Of a stretch of DNA of 64,000 nucleotides, positions 51,287 to 60,154 are shown one piece after another. Under the pieces are notes generated by a model, which was given only the letters and a program-made list of their open reading frames with translations, did no database searches and was not told the DNA's origin. The position numbers and the translations under genes were made by a program. The stretch is taken from assembly GCF_004342485.1 (NCBI RefSeq), contig NZ_SMBU01000016.1:1-64000 (forward strand), read 5' to 3'. The stretch's first letter is position 1; the number at the start of each line of letters is the position of its first letter. This DNA comes from Roseateles saccharophilus (GTDB lineage Bacteria > Pseudomonadota > Gammaproteobacteria > Burkholderiales > Burkholderiaceae_C).

Positions 51287-51796
51287 ATGAGCACGATGAA
51301 GTCGACCTGGCGACGAATCGCTTGCAGCGTGATCCTCGCGCTTTTCACGGCGAGCGTGATTGGCGGCACGGTGTGCACCGGACACATCGCGCCGCATGCC
51401 TCGCACGCGCACGGTTGGATGTCGCTTCCATCGCATTCGTCCGAGGCGCAGCATTCGCATGCGGAACCGGATCGCATCGCAGCCAGCGCACGCCAGGACG
51501 GCGCTGCGGGTGCGATTACCAATACGAGCACAGAGCAGGCAGGCGACCCGTCATCCGACGATGACGATTGCGACGCGGGCTGCAACCCGCCCGTCTACGT
51601 CACGGCAACCACGGCAGCGGACGGTACCAAACAGATCGACCCTGGGTCGTCGGTGCAACTCGATGTTGTCCCTGTTCAGTGGGTGCTCGAGGTCCGGGCC
51701 GCTGCGCCCGATGAGCGCTGGCTGCATGCGCCACCCGCTGCGGCGGCCCCGCCCCCGCAAAACCTGTTCTCCGTCTCGGCGCGCCTGCGCATTTGA
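51287..51796 (+). CDS. Small exported Cx3C/His-rich protein, copy 3
   Basis: The 169-residue protein has a basic N-terminus, an export segment (SVILALFTASVIGGTVC), a His-rich stretch (HIAPHASHAHGWMSLPSHSS, then EAQHSHAE) and an acidic run SSDDDDCDAGC before NPPVY. Its layout repeats that of the proteins at 33698 and 43431: early Cys after the export segment, a C-x3-C pair, then a hydrophobic Pro-rich C-terminus. Periplasmic metal binding is inferred. An alternative start is the ATG at 51296. Confidence 0.65.
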   Translation: MSTMKSTWRRIACSVILALFTASVIGGTVCTGHIAPHASHAHGWMSLPSHSSEAQHSHAEPDRIAASARQDGAAGAITNTSTEQAGDPSSDDDDCDAGCNPPVYVTATTAADGTKQIDPGSSVQLDVVPVQWVLEVRAAAPDERWLHAPPAAAAPPPQNLFSVSARLRI

Positions 51797-51967
51797 CACG
51801 GCATTCGACGCGCTGACGGCCACCGCATGCGGTCGGCCGAGCCTTGCGCGAACCCATCGGGCTGGCCGGCGCTGGTGCCTGCTTGACCTGTGTGTCGCAC
51901 CTGGGTCCAAGCTTACAGGCTTGCTTAGGTTGGGTATTGCGCCCCACCGCACGCACACGAGACGACG

Positions 51968-52417
51968 ATGAAACTGAACGAATGCGCCCGCATGGCGGGC
52001 ATCACGGCGGACACGCTGCGGCACTACCTGCGGCTCGGACTGATCGAGCCGCAAGCTCGCACGGCCAATGGCTATCGCCGCTTCGGCGACGACGCCCTGG
52101 CGCGCGTGCGCTTCATCCGCAGCGCGGTCGGGCTCGGCTTCAAGCTCGGCGACGTTGCGGAACTGCTAAGCATGAGCGAGCAAGGCCATCTGCCCTGCCC
52201 CCGGGCGCGCGAGCTTCTCAGCGAGCGCATCGCACGGCATCGACAAGAACTGGACGCGATGGCCGATCTGTACATGCGCATGCAGCGGGCGCTGCACGAA
52301 TGGCAGCAGATGCCCGACGGGGCGCCCGATGGGACCCTAGTGTGCGGCCTGATCGAAGGCGTGGCCGCAGATATGCCGCCCGATCGCGCCAGGCGCGCCG
52401 CAGCGCCACGGCGCTGA
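51968..52417 (+). CDS. MerR-family metal-responsive regulator
   Basis: The 149-residue protein has the MerR winged helix (MKLNECARMAGITADTLRHY, then YRRFGDDALARVRFI) and a dimerisation helix. Cys residues sit at HLPCPRARELL and LVCGLIEG, where metal-sensing MerR proteins bind their ligand. The spacing does not match the C-x7-C loop of CueR, so it probably senses a different metal or geometry. TTGACC at 51883, with an imperfect element 19 bp later, could be a MerR-type promoter. It is first in line to the DUF2933, ICMT-like and later genes. Confidence 0.82.
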   Translation: MKLNECARMAGITADTLRHYLRLGLIEPQARTANGYRRFGDDALARVRFIRSAVGLGFKLGDVAELLSMSEQGHLPCPRARELLSERIARHRQELDAMADLYMRMQRALHEWQQMPDGAPDGTLVCGLIEGVAADMPPDRARRAAAPRR

Positions 52418-52462
52418 TCGCAGGCTTTCCCAAGCAAGTTCCACCACTTCAAGGAGCCGACC

Positions 52463-52765
52463 ATGAAACGAAATCGATCTCATCCCACCGGTCGCCACAT
52501 GCGCGGCGCAGCCGCGCCCTGGGTGTTGGGTGGCTTCGCAGCCATCGCCTTGTACTTCTTGCTGACCGAGCACCGGGCCCATCTGCTGGGCGCATTGCCA
52601 TTCCTGCTGTTGGCCGCGTGCCCGTTGCTGCACATGTTCCATGGCCATGGCGACCATGGCGGTCATGCCGGGCACGCACCCGACGACGCCCCGGCGCCGG
52701 CACCGGCCAAGGATCCGCCGCCCGCATCGACCGGCACGCCGCCGGCCGCCCATCACCATCACTGA
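52463..52765 (+). CDS. DUF2933 small membrane protein, copy 2
   Basis: The 100-residue protein has two spans (WVLGGFAAIALYFLLTEHRA, then LLGALPFLLLAACPLLHMFH), a His-rich stretch (GHGDHGGHAGHAP), a Pro/Ala linker and a final HHHH. It is paralogous to the proteins at 44325 and 57814. The paired spans with CPL-HMF and His clusters suggest metal binding at the membrane. Confidence 0.8.
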   Translation: MKRNRSHPTGRHMRGAAAPWVLGGFAAIALYFLLTEHRAHLLGALPFLLLAACPLLHMFHGHGDHGGHAGHAPDDAPAPAPAKDPPPASTGTPPAAHHHH

Positions 52766-52786
52766 ATCTCCCCAAGGAGGATAGCC

Positions 52787-53452
52787 ATGGAGCATTCCAC
52801 CTCAACGCCGGCCTACGGGCTGTGGTCGCTGGTGATCATCAATTCGCTGGTGTTCATCATCTTCGCGTTCAGCTTCGCCAAGCCCCAGAGCCCGCGCGAC
52901 TGGCGCTCGTTCGGCGCCTTCTCGGGCTTCCTGGTCGCGCTGTTCACGGAGATGTACGGCTACCCGCTGACCATCTACCTGCTGTCGGGCTGGCTCGGCA
53001 CGCGCTTCCCCGGCGTCGACTTTCTGTCGCACGACGCCGGTCACTTGCTCGAGGTGATGTTCGGCTGGCGCGCTAACCCGCACTTCGGGCCCTTCCACAT
53101 GCTGAGCTTCGTGTTCATCGGCGGCGGCTTCTGGCTGCTGTCGGCGGCCTGGGCCGTGCTTTACGCGAACCAGAAACGCGGCACGCTGGCCACGACGGGC
53201 GCCTATGCGCGCGTGCGCCACCCGCAGTACATCGGCTTCGTGTCGGTCATGTTCGGCTTCCTGCTGCAGTGGCCGACGATCCTGACGCTGGCAATGTTCC
53301 CGATCCTGTGCTTCATGTATGTGCGCCTCGCCATCAACGAGGAGAAGGACGCGCAGCGTGTCTTCGGCGCCGGGTGGGAGAGCTACGCGGCCCGGACGCC
53401 GCGCTGGATCCCGCGCTTCGGCACGGCGCCCGCCTCGGGAGTGCAAGGATGA
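52787..53452 (+). CDS. Isoprenylcysteine carboxyl methyltransferase-like membrane protein
   Basis: The 221-residue protein has about five spans. The C-terminal PEMT/ICMT signature is GAYARVRHPQYIGFVSVMFG followed by VRLAINEEKDAQRVFG. These residues bind S-adenosylmethionine in the family. The N-terminal extension is longer than in short ICMT proteins. It follows DUF2933 in one operon, and this pairing is common in metal islands. Its substrate in bacteria lacking prenylated proteins is unknown. AAGGAGGAT precedes the ATG. Confidence 0.85.
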   Translation: MEHSTSTPAYGLWSLVIINSLVFIIFAFSFAKPQSPRDWRSFGAFSGFLVALFTEMYGYPLTIYLLSGWLGTRFPGVDFLSHDAGHLLEVMFGWRANPHFGPFHMLSFVFIGGGFWLLSAAWAVLYANQKRGTLATTGAYARVRHPQYIGFVSVMFGFLLQWPTILTLAMFPILCFMYVRLAINEEKDAQRVFGAGWESYAARTPRWIPRFGTAPASGVQG

Positions 53453-54810
53453 AACTCAGCTTTCTCGGTGCCGCCGGCACCGTCACCGGTTCCAAGTACC
53501 TCGTCGAGCACGAGGGCCGCAAATTGCTGGTCGATTGCGGCCTCTTCCAGGGCTACAAGCAGTTGCGCTTGATGAACTGGGAGGCGCTGCCCTTCGAGCC
53601 GCGCGATGTCGATGCCGTCGTGCTGACCCACTCCCATCTCGACCATTCCGGCGCGTTGCCGCTGCTCGTGAAGCGCGGATTCAGCGGGACGGTGTTCGCC
53701 ACGCCATCGGCCATCGAGTTGTGCCAGCTGCTGCTGCCCGACAGCGGGCGGATCCAGGAGGAGGATGCGGAATACGCCAACCGCCACCAGACCTCGAAGC
53801 ACCAGCCGGCGATGCCGCTGTACACGGAGGAGGACGCCGAGCGTGCGCTGCGCCGCTTCGAACCGCTGCCGTTCGAGCAATCCCGCGAGGTCATTCCCGG
53901 TATTGCCGTAACGCTGCGACCGGCCGGTCACATCCTCGGGGCAGCATCGATCGAACTGAAGGTCGGCGGTGAGACGCTGCTGTTCTCGGGAGATCTCGGC
54001 CGGCCAGACGATCCGATCATGCGCGCCCCCGTGGACATCTGCGCTGCCGATCACGTCGTCGTCGAGTCCACCTACGGAGACCGCCTGCACGAGGCGCATG
54101 CCACCGAGGCGGTGCTGGCGGAGACCATCACGCGCACTGCCTCGCGCGGCGGCATTGTCGTGGTGCCGGCGTTCGCGGTCGGACGAGCCCAGTTGCTCTT
54201 GTACATGCTCTACCGGCTCAAGACACGCGGTGCGATTCCCAATCTGCCTGTGTTCCTGAACAGTCCGATGGCGATCGACATGACCGAGATCTACCACCGG
54301 CACCGTGTCGAGCACCGGCTGTCGCCCGAGGAGTGCGATGGCATGTGCAAGGTGGCGAAGATGGTGCGAACCGTCGAGGAGTCGCGCGCGCTCAACACGC
54401 TGCGCTACCCGGCCGTCATCGTTTCCGCGAGCGGGATGGCCACCGGTGGACGCGTGTTGCATCACCTCAAGACGCTGGCGCCCGAACGCCGCAACACAGT
54501 CGTGCTCGCGGGGTACCAGGCCGGCGGGACACGCGGCGCGCGGCTGCAGAACGGCGAGCGCAGTCTGCGCATCCATGGCGAGGATGTTCCAGTGAACGCG
54601 GAAGTGGTATCGCTGCAAGGGCTGTCGGCGCATGCCGACGCACAACAAATCGTGAGCTGGCTCGGCAGCGCGCCGAAGGCGCCGCGCGGGGTGTTCATCA
54701 CGCACGGCGAGCCCGGTCCGGCGGATGCACTGCGCCAGCGCATCGAGCGCGAGCTCGGATGGACGGCCACGGTGCCGTCGCTCGGGCAGACGGTGGAGAT
54801 CCCGTCGTGA
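53449..54810 (+). CDS. MBL-fold beta-CASP ribonuclease-like hydrolase
   Basis: The 453-residue protein has the metallo-beta-lactamase metal motifs [12 protein letters not shown] near residue 62 and [13 protein letters not shown]. The beta-CASP domain follows ([29 protein letters not shown]), then the C-terminal His in [14 protein letters not shown]. This is the architecture of CPSF73-like RNA nucleases. Each end overlaps its neighbour (ATGA at the start, GTGA at the stop), tying it to the ICMT-like gene before and the phosphorylase after. Confidence 0.92.
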   Translation: MKLSFLGAAGTVTGSKYLVEHEGRKLLVDCGLFQGYKQLRLMNWEALPFEPRDVDAVVLTHSHLDHSGALPLLVKRGFSGTVFATPSAIELCQLLLPDSGRIQEEDAEYANRHQTSKHQPAMPLYTEEDAERALRRFEPLPFEQSREVIPGIAVTLRPAGHILGAASIELKVGGETLLFSGDLGRPDDPIMRAPVDICAADHVVVESTYGDRLHEAHATEAVLAETITRTASRGGIVVVPAFAVGRAQLLLYMLYRLKTRGAIPNLPVFLNSPMAIDMTEIYHRHRVEHRLSPEECDGMCKVAKMVRTVEESRALNTLRYPAVIVSASGMATGGRVLHHLKTLAPERRNTVVLAGYQAGGTRGARLQNGERSLRIHGEDVPVNAEVVSLQGLSAHADAQQIVSWLGSAPKAPRGVFITHGEPGPADALRQRIERELGWTATVPSLGQTVEIPS

Positions 54811-56339
54811 GCCAGCCAGTCCTGCCGACACCTCGTGGCGACGGCAGCCTGCTGCTGCGGCGCATCGGCATCGATACGCTCCAGGAGTCCGTGGTCTACA
54901 TGCACGCCGACTGCCACGTCTGCCGGTCCGAGGGATTTGAGGCGCAGGCGCGGGTCGAGGTGCATCTGAACGGCCGCGCGATCATCGCCACGCTCAACGT
55001 CGTCGATCCTGGACTGCTCGCCGTCGACGAGGCCGGCCTGTCGAACAGTGCCTGGCGGGCGCTGAACGCCGCTGCCGGCGACCGCGCCACGGTCTCGCAC
55101 GCGCCGGCGCTCGATTCGATGAGCCAGGTGCGCGCGAAGATCTATGGCAATCGCCTCGACGCGCCGGCGTTCGACGCGATCGTCGCCGACGTGGCTGCCG
55201 GCCGCTATCCAGACATCCATATCGCCGCCTTTCTCAGCGCCTGCGCGGGCGGGCGCATGAACGTGCAGGAAACGATCGCGCTCACCCGAGCCATGGTCGC
55301 AGCCGGCGAACGGATCGATTGGGGCCGCGCGCCGATCGCCGACAAGCATTGCGTTGGCGGCCTGCCCGGCAACCGCACGACGCCGATCGTCGTGGCCATC
55401 GTCGCGGCAGCCGGGCTGACGATGCCGAAGACATCGTCACGGGCGATCACGTCGCCCGCGGGTACTGCCGACGTGATGGAGACGCTGACCCGCGTCGATC
55501 TCGACGTGACCGCCATGCGCCGCGTGGTCGAGCGCGAGGGCGGCTGCCTGGTTTGGGGCGGCGCACTGACCCTGAGCCCGGCCGACGACGTGCTCATCCG
55601 TGTCGAGAGGCCGCTCGACCTCGACAGCGATGCCCAACTCGTCGCGTCGGTGCTGTCGAAGAAGATCGCTGCCGGGGCCACGCATGCATTGATCGACATC
55701 CCGGTCGGACCGACCGCCAAGGTGCGCAGCGACGAGGACTTCCTTCGTCTGCAACGCCTGATTGAACAGGTGGCCGATGCGAACGGGTTGAACTTGCGGG
55801 TGCTGCGCACGCACGGCGGCCAGCCGGTCGGCCGCGGCATCGGTCCGGCGCTCGAAGCGCACGACGTGCTCGCCGTGCTGCGCGGCGCGGCCCACGCGCC
55901 GGTGGATTTGCGCATGCGCGCACTGGCCCTGGCCGCCCACCTGCTTGAGTTCTGCGGCCACTCACGGCCAGGCCAGGGGCAGTCCGAGGCCTGGAGATTG
56001 CTCGACAGCGGCGCCGCCTGGGCCAAGTTCCAGGCCATCTGCGAGGCCCAAGGGGGCCTGCGCGAGCCGGCGTTGGCTCCGCTGCGAGAGCCGGTGCTCG
56101 CGGCCTCGGCCGGCTACGTCGCCGCCATTGACAACCGGCGCCTTGCCCGCGTCGCGAAGCTCGCCGGCGCGCCGTCGGCAGCCGCTGCCGGGCTCGAGCT
56201 CCACGTGCGTTTGGGCGACGACGTCGAAGCCGGCCAACCGCTGTTTACCCTGCATGCCCAGGCGCCCGGTGAGCTTGCGTATGCACGCCGCTATCACGAC
56301 GCGCACCCGGCGATCGCGTTGGAGGGCCATCCCGCATGA
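54807..56339 (+). CDS. Thymidine/AMP phosphorylase-like enzyme (GTG start)
   Basis: The 510-residue protein has an N-terminal barrel-like domain of about 90 residues absent from bacterial DeoA. The phosphorylase core follows: [20 protein letters not shown] near residue 180, [17 protein letters not shown] near 212, and a [17 protein letters not shown] segment near 335. The extra N-terminal domain and the core motifs match archaeal-type AMP phosphorylase and its putative thymidine phosphorylase relatives. The GTG start overlaps the upstream stop. The enzyme would release a base and a ribose phosphate. Confidence 0.88.
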   Translation: MSQPVLPTPRGDGSLLLRRIGIDTLQESVVYMHADCHVCRSEGFEAQARVEVHLNGRAIIATLNVVDPGLLAVDEAGLSNSAWRALNAAAGDRATVSHAPALDSMSQVRAKIYGNRLDAPAFDAIVADVAAGRYPDIHIAAFLSACAGGRMNVQETIALTRAMVAAGERIDWGRAPIADKHCVGGLPGNRTTPIVVAIVAAAGLTMPKTSSRAITSPAGTADVMETLTRVDLDVTAMRRVVEREGGCLVWGGALTLSPADDVLIRVERPLDLDSDAQLVASVLSKKIAAGATHALIDIPVGPTAKVRSDEDFLRLQRLIEQVADANGLNLRVLRTHGGQPVGRGIGPALEAHDVLAVLRGAAHAPVDLRMRALALAAHLLEFCGHSRPGQGQSEAWRLLDSGAAWAKFQAICEAQGGLREPALAPLREPVLAASAGYVAAIDNRRLARVAKLAGAPSAAAAGLELHVRLGDDVEAGQPLFTLHAQAPGELAYARRYHDAHPAIALEGHPA

Positions 56340-57262
56340 AGCCCATCGTGATTTCGATGCCGGGCAACGAGGCGATGGCGGCCGAACTGGTGCAGCGCCT
56401 GGACGGGGAATGCGGGGCGGCGACGGTGCGGCGCTTCCCGGACGGCGAGTCCTACGTGCGCGTGGAATCCGCGCTGGAGGGGCGGCACGCCGTCATCGTG
56501 TGCACGCTCGACCAGCCGGACGACAAGCTGGTGCCGCTGTTGCTGCTGGCATCAGCCGCACGCGACAGCGGGGCCCGATCGGTCGGGCTGGTCGCGCCCT
56601 ACCTCGCCTACATGCGCCAGGACACGCGCTTCCATCCCGGCGAGACGATCAGTGCGCAACACGTGGCGGCGTGGATCTCCAGCCGCTTCGACTGGCTCGT
56701 CACCGTCGATCCGCATCTGCACCGCATCAATGAGCTGTCGCAGGTCTACACCATCCCAGCGTTCGCGGTGCACGCTGCCGACAACCTGGCGCAATGGCTG
56801 CGTACGCACGTGCGGCAGCCATTGCTGATCGGCCCGGACGAGGAAAGCATGCAGTGGGTGGAGCAGGTGGCGGGCAGCGCCGATGCGCCGTTTGTGGTGC
56901 TGCGCAAGACGCGCCGCGGCGATCGTGACGTGCAGGTGTCGGTGCCGGACGTCGAGCGCTGGCGCTCGCACACGCCGGTGCTGGTCGACGACATCGTCTC
57001 CACCGGCCGCACGATGATCGAAACCGTCGTCCATCTGCGGCGCGCCGGGCTGGCCGCACCGGTGTGTCTGGCCGTGCACGCGGTGTTCGCGCAGACCGCG
57101 TTCGACGACCTGCGCGCGGCCGGCTCAGCCGACATCGCGAGCTGCGACACGATCGCTCACCCCTCGAACCGCATTCGCCTCGGCGCCTCGCTCGCCGCGG
57201 CGGTGCTTCCCCTGTTGAAGCATGCCGGGCAGCGAACCAGCCTTGCCTTCCCATCCCTATGA
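56336..57262 (+). CDS. prs: Ribose-phosphate pyrophosphokinase-like protein
   Basis: The 308-residue protein has the PRPP-synthetase layout: [12 protein letters not shown] near residue 32, [15 protein letters not shown] near 85, DPHLHRI near 125, and the PRPP loop [12 protein letters not shown] near 216. It is a divergent paralogue of the housekeeping enzyme. The start overlaps the phosphorylase stop as ATGA. The pair could join nucleotide breakdown to PRPP supply or to ribose 1,5-bisphosphate. Confidence 0.9.
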   Translation: MKPIVISMPGNEAMAAELVQRLDGECGAATVRRFPDGESYVRVESALEGRHAVIVCTLDQPDDKLVPLLLLASAARDSGARSVGLVAPYLAYMRQDTRFHPGETISAQHVAAWISSRFDWLVTVDPHLHRINELSQVYTIPAFAVHAADNLAQWLRTHVRQPLLIGPDEESMQWVEQVAGSADAPFVVLRKTRRGDRDVQVSVPDVERWRSHTPVLVDDIVSTGRTMIETVVHLRRAGLAAPVCLAVHAVFAQTAFDDLRAAGSADIASCDTIAHPSNRIRLGASLAAAVLPLLKHAGQRTSLAFPSL

Positions 57263-57272
57263 GGAGATCGCC

Positions 57273-57782
57273 ATGTCCGTCCCGAGCTTTTGCTTCGCCG
57301 CGCTGCGGCTAGTCTTGCGCGCACGACGTCTTCCCGCGCTGCTCGCACTCGCCGTGCTGCCGCTCGCCATCCAGCCCGCGATGGCCCAGGCACGGGTGGA
57401 ACGCGACGGCGTCGTCCTGTACTGGGGGCTCGTCCCGGCGGCCATCGTGGCGGAGAAGCACCCGCTCGAGGAGATGCACGGTGTCGTACCCAAGGACGGC
57501 GGGCAGGTCCATCACCTGGTCGCGGCCTTGGTCGACGCAAAGGACGGGCGGCGGATCGGAGACGCAGTCCTGCGAGCCCAACTGCACGAGGTCGGCATCG
57601 TGAACGCCGCACCGAAGTACCTGACGCCGATGACGATCAACGGGCTGGCCTCCTATGGCCAGGTGTTCTCCATGGCCAAGGACGGCCCGTACCAGTTCCG
57701 CATTCTCGCCAGGCTGGCCGATCGGCCGAACGAGGTCGAGTTCCCGATATCGGCCTGGTCCCCGCATCGGGAAAGCCGCTAG
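57273..57782 (+). CDS. Periplasmic hypothetical protein, 169 aa
   Basis: The protein has a signal peptide (LPALLALAVLPLAIQPAMAQ) and a mature beta-rich domain with VVLYWGLVPAAIVAEKHPLE, GQVHHLVAALVDAKDG and PMTINGLASYGQVFSMAKDG. I do not recognise a named family. His residues in VHHL and EKHPL could bind metal. GAGGAGATCGCC precedes the ATG. It lies between the nucleotide genes and the DUF2933-like gene in one direction. Confidence 0.65.
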   Translation: MSVPSFCFAALRLVLRARRLPALLALAVLPLAIQPAMAQARVERDGVVLYWGLVPAAIVAEKHPLEEMHGVVPKDGGQVHHLVAALVDAKDGRRIGDAVLRAQLHEVGIVNAAPKYLTPMTINGLASYGQVFSMAKDGPYQFRILARLADRPNEVEFPISAWSPHRESR

Positions 57783-57813
57783 CCAACAGCTGTCGGTCGA
57801 ACGAGGGGATTCC

Positions 57814-58047
57814 ATGCGCATCGATTCGTCCAAAGCCGCCACCTGGGTGCTGGTCGCGTTCGCGGTCGTGGTGCTGCTTCTACTGCTCGCCGAACACCAC
57901 GCCCACGCCTGGGGACCGCTGCTGATGTTGTCGATCCCCGTGTGTCTGGTCCTGCTGTACGTGGCGACCAGCAACTCCGAGTCGGGCGCCAGCGACGACA
58001 AAGTCGATCGGTCGACACGCAACGAAGAAGAAGGAAAACACCCATGA
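57814..58047 (+). CDS. DUF2933-like small membrane protein, copy 3
   Basis: The 77-residue protein has two spans (TWVLVAFAVVVLLLLLAEHH, then LLMLSIPVCLVLLYVA). The EHHAHAWGP linker matches the TEHRAHLLGA of copy 2. The CPL-H motif has become PVCLVLLY and the His tail is replaced by an acidic tail, so it is a degenerate family member. AGGGGATTCC precedes the ATG. The stop overlaps the next gene as ATGA. Confidence 0.7.
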   Translation: MRIDSSKAATWVLVAFAVVVLLLLLAEHHAHAWGPLLMLSIPVCLVLLYVATSNSESGASDDKVDRSTRNEEEGKHP

Positions 58048-59429
58048 GCATCGTCCTGGACCACCACCCGCAGGCACGCCGGAGTGCGCACGACGAACCC
58101 GCCATCCGGATCTTCGAGCGTTTGATGCGTGGCTTCGACGGCTTTGCCGCTCTGCGCCTGTGGAACGACACGGTGCACGCGCCGAGCGGCGGGACGGCCA
58201 CGTTCACGCTGGTGCTGCGCGACCCGGCGCTGCTTCGGCGCCTGGTGCTCGGGCGCAGCCCGCTGCTGCTGGCCGACGCCTACTTCCACGGGCAGCTCGA
58301 CTTCGAGGGCGACCTCTACAGCGCGCTCACGCTGAAGGATCATTTCCAGCGCGTTTCCCTGAGCTGGCGCGACAAGCTCGCGCTGTTGCGCGACGCCTGG
58401 CGGCTGCCGTCGCGCTCTGACGCCAGCCTCAAGCCCAGCAACACCATGGCTTCGCGCATCGCGCGCAGCTTCTCGCACCGGCATTCGCGCAAGAGCGACC
58501 GAGCGGCCATCTCCTTCCACTACGACGTCTCCAACGAGTTCTACGGGCTCTGGCTCGACGAGCAGCGCGTCTATTCCTGCGCCTACTTCGAGAGCCCGAA
58601 CGACACGCTCGAGCAGGCCCAGCGCAACAAACTCGAGCACATCTGCCGCAAGTTGCGGCTGCGGCCCGGCGAGCGCCTGCTCGACATTGGCTGCGGCTGG
58701 GGTGCCTTGGTGTGCTGGGCCGCCAAGTACCACGGCGTGAGGGCCCACGGCATCACCTTGAGCCGCGAGCAGCACGCCTACGCGCTGCAAAGAATCAGCG
58801 ACGAAGGCTTGGAGGACCGCGTCACCGTCGAGCTGCGCGACTACCGCGACCTCGCCGGCGAGGGGGTGTACGACAAGGTGTCGAGCGTGGGCATGTTCGA
58901 GCATGTCGGGCTCGCCAACTTGCCGGCCTACCTCGCCGCAGTTCAGCGTGTCCTGCGGCCGGGCGGACTGTTCCTGAACCACGGCATCACGCACGACGAG
59001 GAAGGCTGGAACAAGACCATCGCGACCGAATTCATCAACCGCTACGTATTCCCCGACGGCGAGCTCGACTGCGTCAGCAAGATCCAGCTCGGCATGGAGC
59101 GCGCAGGCTTTGAAATTCACGATGTCGAAGCGCTGCGGCCGCACTACGCGCTGACCCTGCGGCACTGGGTCCAGCGGCTCGAGGCAAGCCGGGAGGCCGC
59201 GCTGCGCGAGGTGGACGAACCGACCTACCGCGTCTGGCGGCTGTACATGGCGGCGTGCGCGCTCGAGTTCGAAGCCGGCGGCACCGGTGTCTACCAGATG
59301 CTCGCCTCGCGCCGCGGTCGAGAGCCGCAAGTGCCCCTCACGCGTCGCGACCTGTACGCGGTGGACAGCGGGAAGGCGTTCGGTCTCTTCGTGACCTCGG
59401 CGCAAGCCGCCGCGCTCGGGACTGACTGA
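58044..59429 (+). CDS. cfa: Cyclopropane-fatty-acyl-phospholipid synthase
   Basis: The 461-residue enzyme has an N-terminal lipid-binding domain. The SAM-binding core includes SFHYDVSNEFYGLWLDEQ near residue 155, RLLDIGCGWGALVCWAA near 212, the active-site region SVGMFEHVG and YVFPDGEL. It adds methylene groups to unsaturated phospholipid acyl chains. The gene overlaps the DUF2933-like gene by 4 bp. With oleate hydratase nearby it suggests membrane-lipid remodelling under stress. Confidence 0.93.
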   Translation: MSIVLDHHPQARRSAHDEPAIRIFERLMRGFDGFAALRLWNDTVHAPSGGTATFTLVLRDPALLRRLVLGRSPLLLADAYFHGQLDFEGDLYSALTLKDHFQRVSLSWRDKLALLRDAWRLPSRSDASLKPSNTMASRIARSFSHRHSRKSDRAAISFHYDVSNEFYGLWLDEQRVYSCAYFESPNDTLEQAQRNKLEHICRKLRLRPGERLLDIGCGWGALVCWAAKYHGVRAHGITLSREQHAYALQRISDEGLEDRVTVELRDYRDLAGEGVYDKVSSVGMFEHVGLANLPAYLAAVQRVLRPGGLFLNHGITHDEEGWNKTIATEFINRYVFPDGELDCVSKIQLGMERAGFEIHDVEALRPHYALTLRHWVQRLEASREAALREVDEPTYRVWRLYMAACALEFEAGGTGVYQMLASRRGREPQVPLTRRDLYAVDSGKAFGLFVTSAQAAALGTD

Positions 59430-59430
59430 C

Positions 59431-60129
59431 ATGTGCTTTTCCGCCACCGCCAGTTTCACAGCCGGAGCCGGGCTGCTGCTCGTCGGCGCCGCCACGGCGC
59501 GCCAGGTCCGGCGACGCCCGGAACTGCCGTTCGCGCTGATCCCACTCCTGTTCGCCGTTCAGCAGCTCATCGAGGGCGCGTTGTGGCTGACGTTCCCCGA
59601 CAAGGCGCCGTGGTTGAACACCGCGCTAACCTATGCCTATTCGCTGTTCTCGCACGTCCTTTGGCCGATCTACGTGCCACTTGCGGTACTGCTGATCGAG
59701 CCACCGGGCTGGCGCCGCAAGGCACTGATCGCATTCAGCGTTGCAGGCATCGCAGTCGGCACTTGGCTGCTGTACGCGATGGCGAGATATGGCATCGTCT
59801 CCCGCCCGACCGGACGGCACGTCGAGTACGTCTCGCCGCATTTCTTCGCCGCGGTGGCGATGACGCTGTACCTGCTGTCGACCGGCGTCAGCCTGTTGTT
59901 CTCCGCGCATCGCCTGGTGAAGGTCTTCGGGCTCCTTGCGCTGCTGTCCTTCGCCGCCGCCTACGCGTTCTATGCCCTGTGGTTCATCTCGGTGTGGTGC
60001 TTCTTCGCGGCCGTGCTCAGCGGCGTCGTCTATCTGCACTTGAGGAACCCCAGGGTCGGACTCCACCAGCGCGTGCCCGATACCCGCAGCCATGGTGCGC
60101 GGGCGAGAAGTGCCTCGCAGCTTCATTGA
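59431..60129 (+). CDS. DUF6629-like polytopic membrane protein
   Basis: The 232-residue protein starts MCFSATASFTAGAGLLLVG, the signature of the DUF6629 family, and has about seven spans. It contains LFAVQQLIEGALWL and SLFSHVLWPIYVPLAVLLIE. The family is of unknown function. Its start is 1 bp after the cfa stop, so it is probably cotranslated with it. Confidence 0.75.
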   Translation: MCFSATASFTAGAGLLLVGAATARQVRRRPELPFALIPLLFAVQQLIEGALWLTFPDKAPWLNTALTYAYSLFSHVLWPIYVPLAVLLIEPPGWRRKALIAFSVAGIAVGTWLLYAMARYGIVSRPTGRHVEYVSPHFFAAVAMTLYLLSTGVSLLFSAHRLVKVFGLLALLSFAAAYAFYALWFISVWCFFAAVLSGVVYLHLRNPRVGLHQRVPDTRSHGARARSASQLH

Positions 60130-60154
60130 TCAACGTTTAACAAGAGGGATTGCC

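Noticed and set aside
51883-51913. MerR-type promoter before the MerR gene
   Set aside because: TTGACC is present but the element 19 bp later (AGCTTA) is poor and the spacer lacks a clear dyad, so it is mentioned only in the gene entry.
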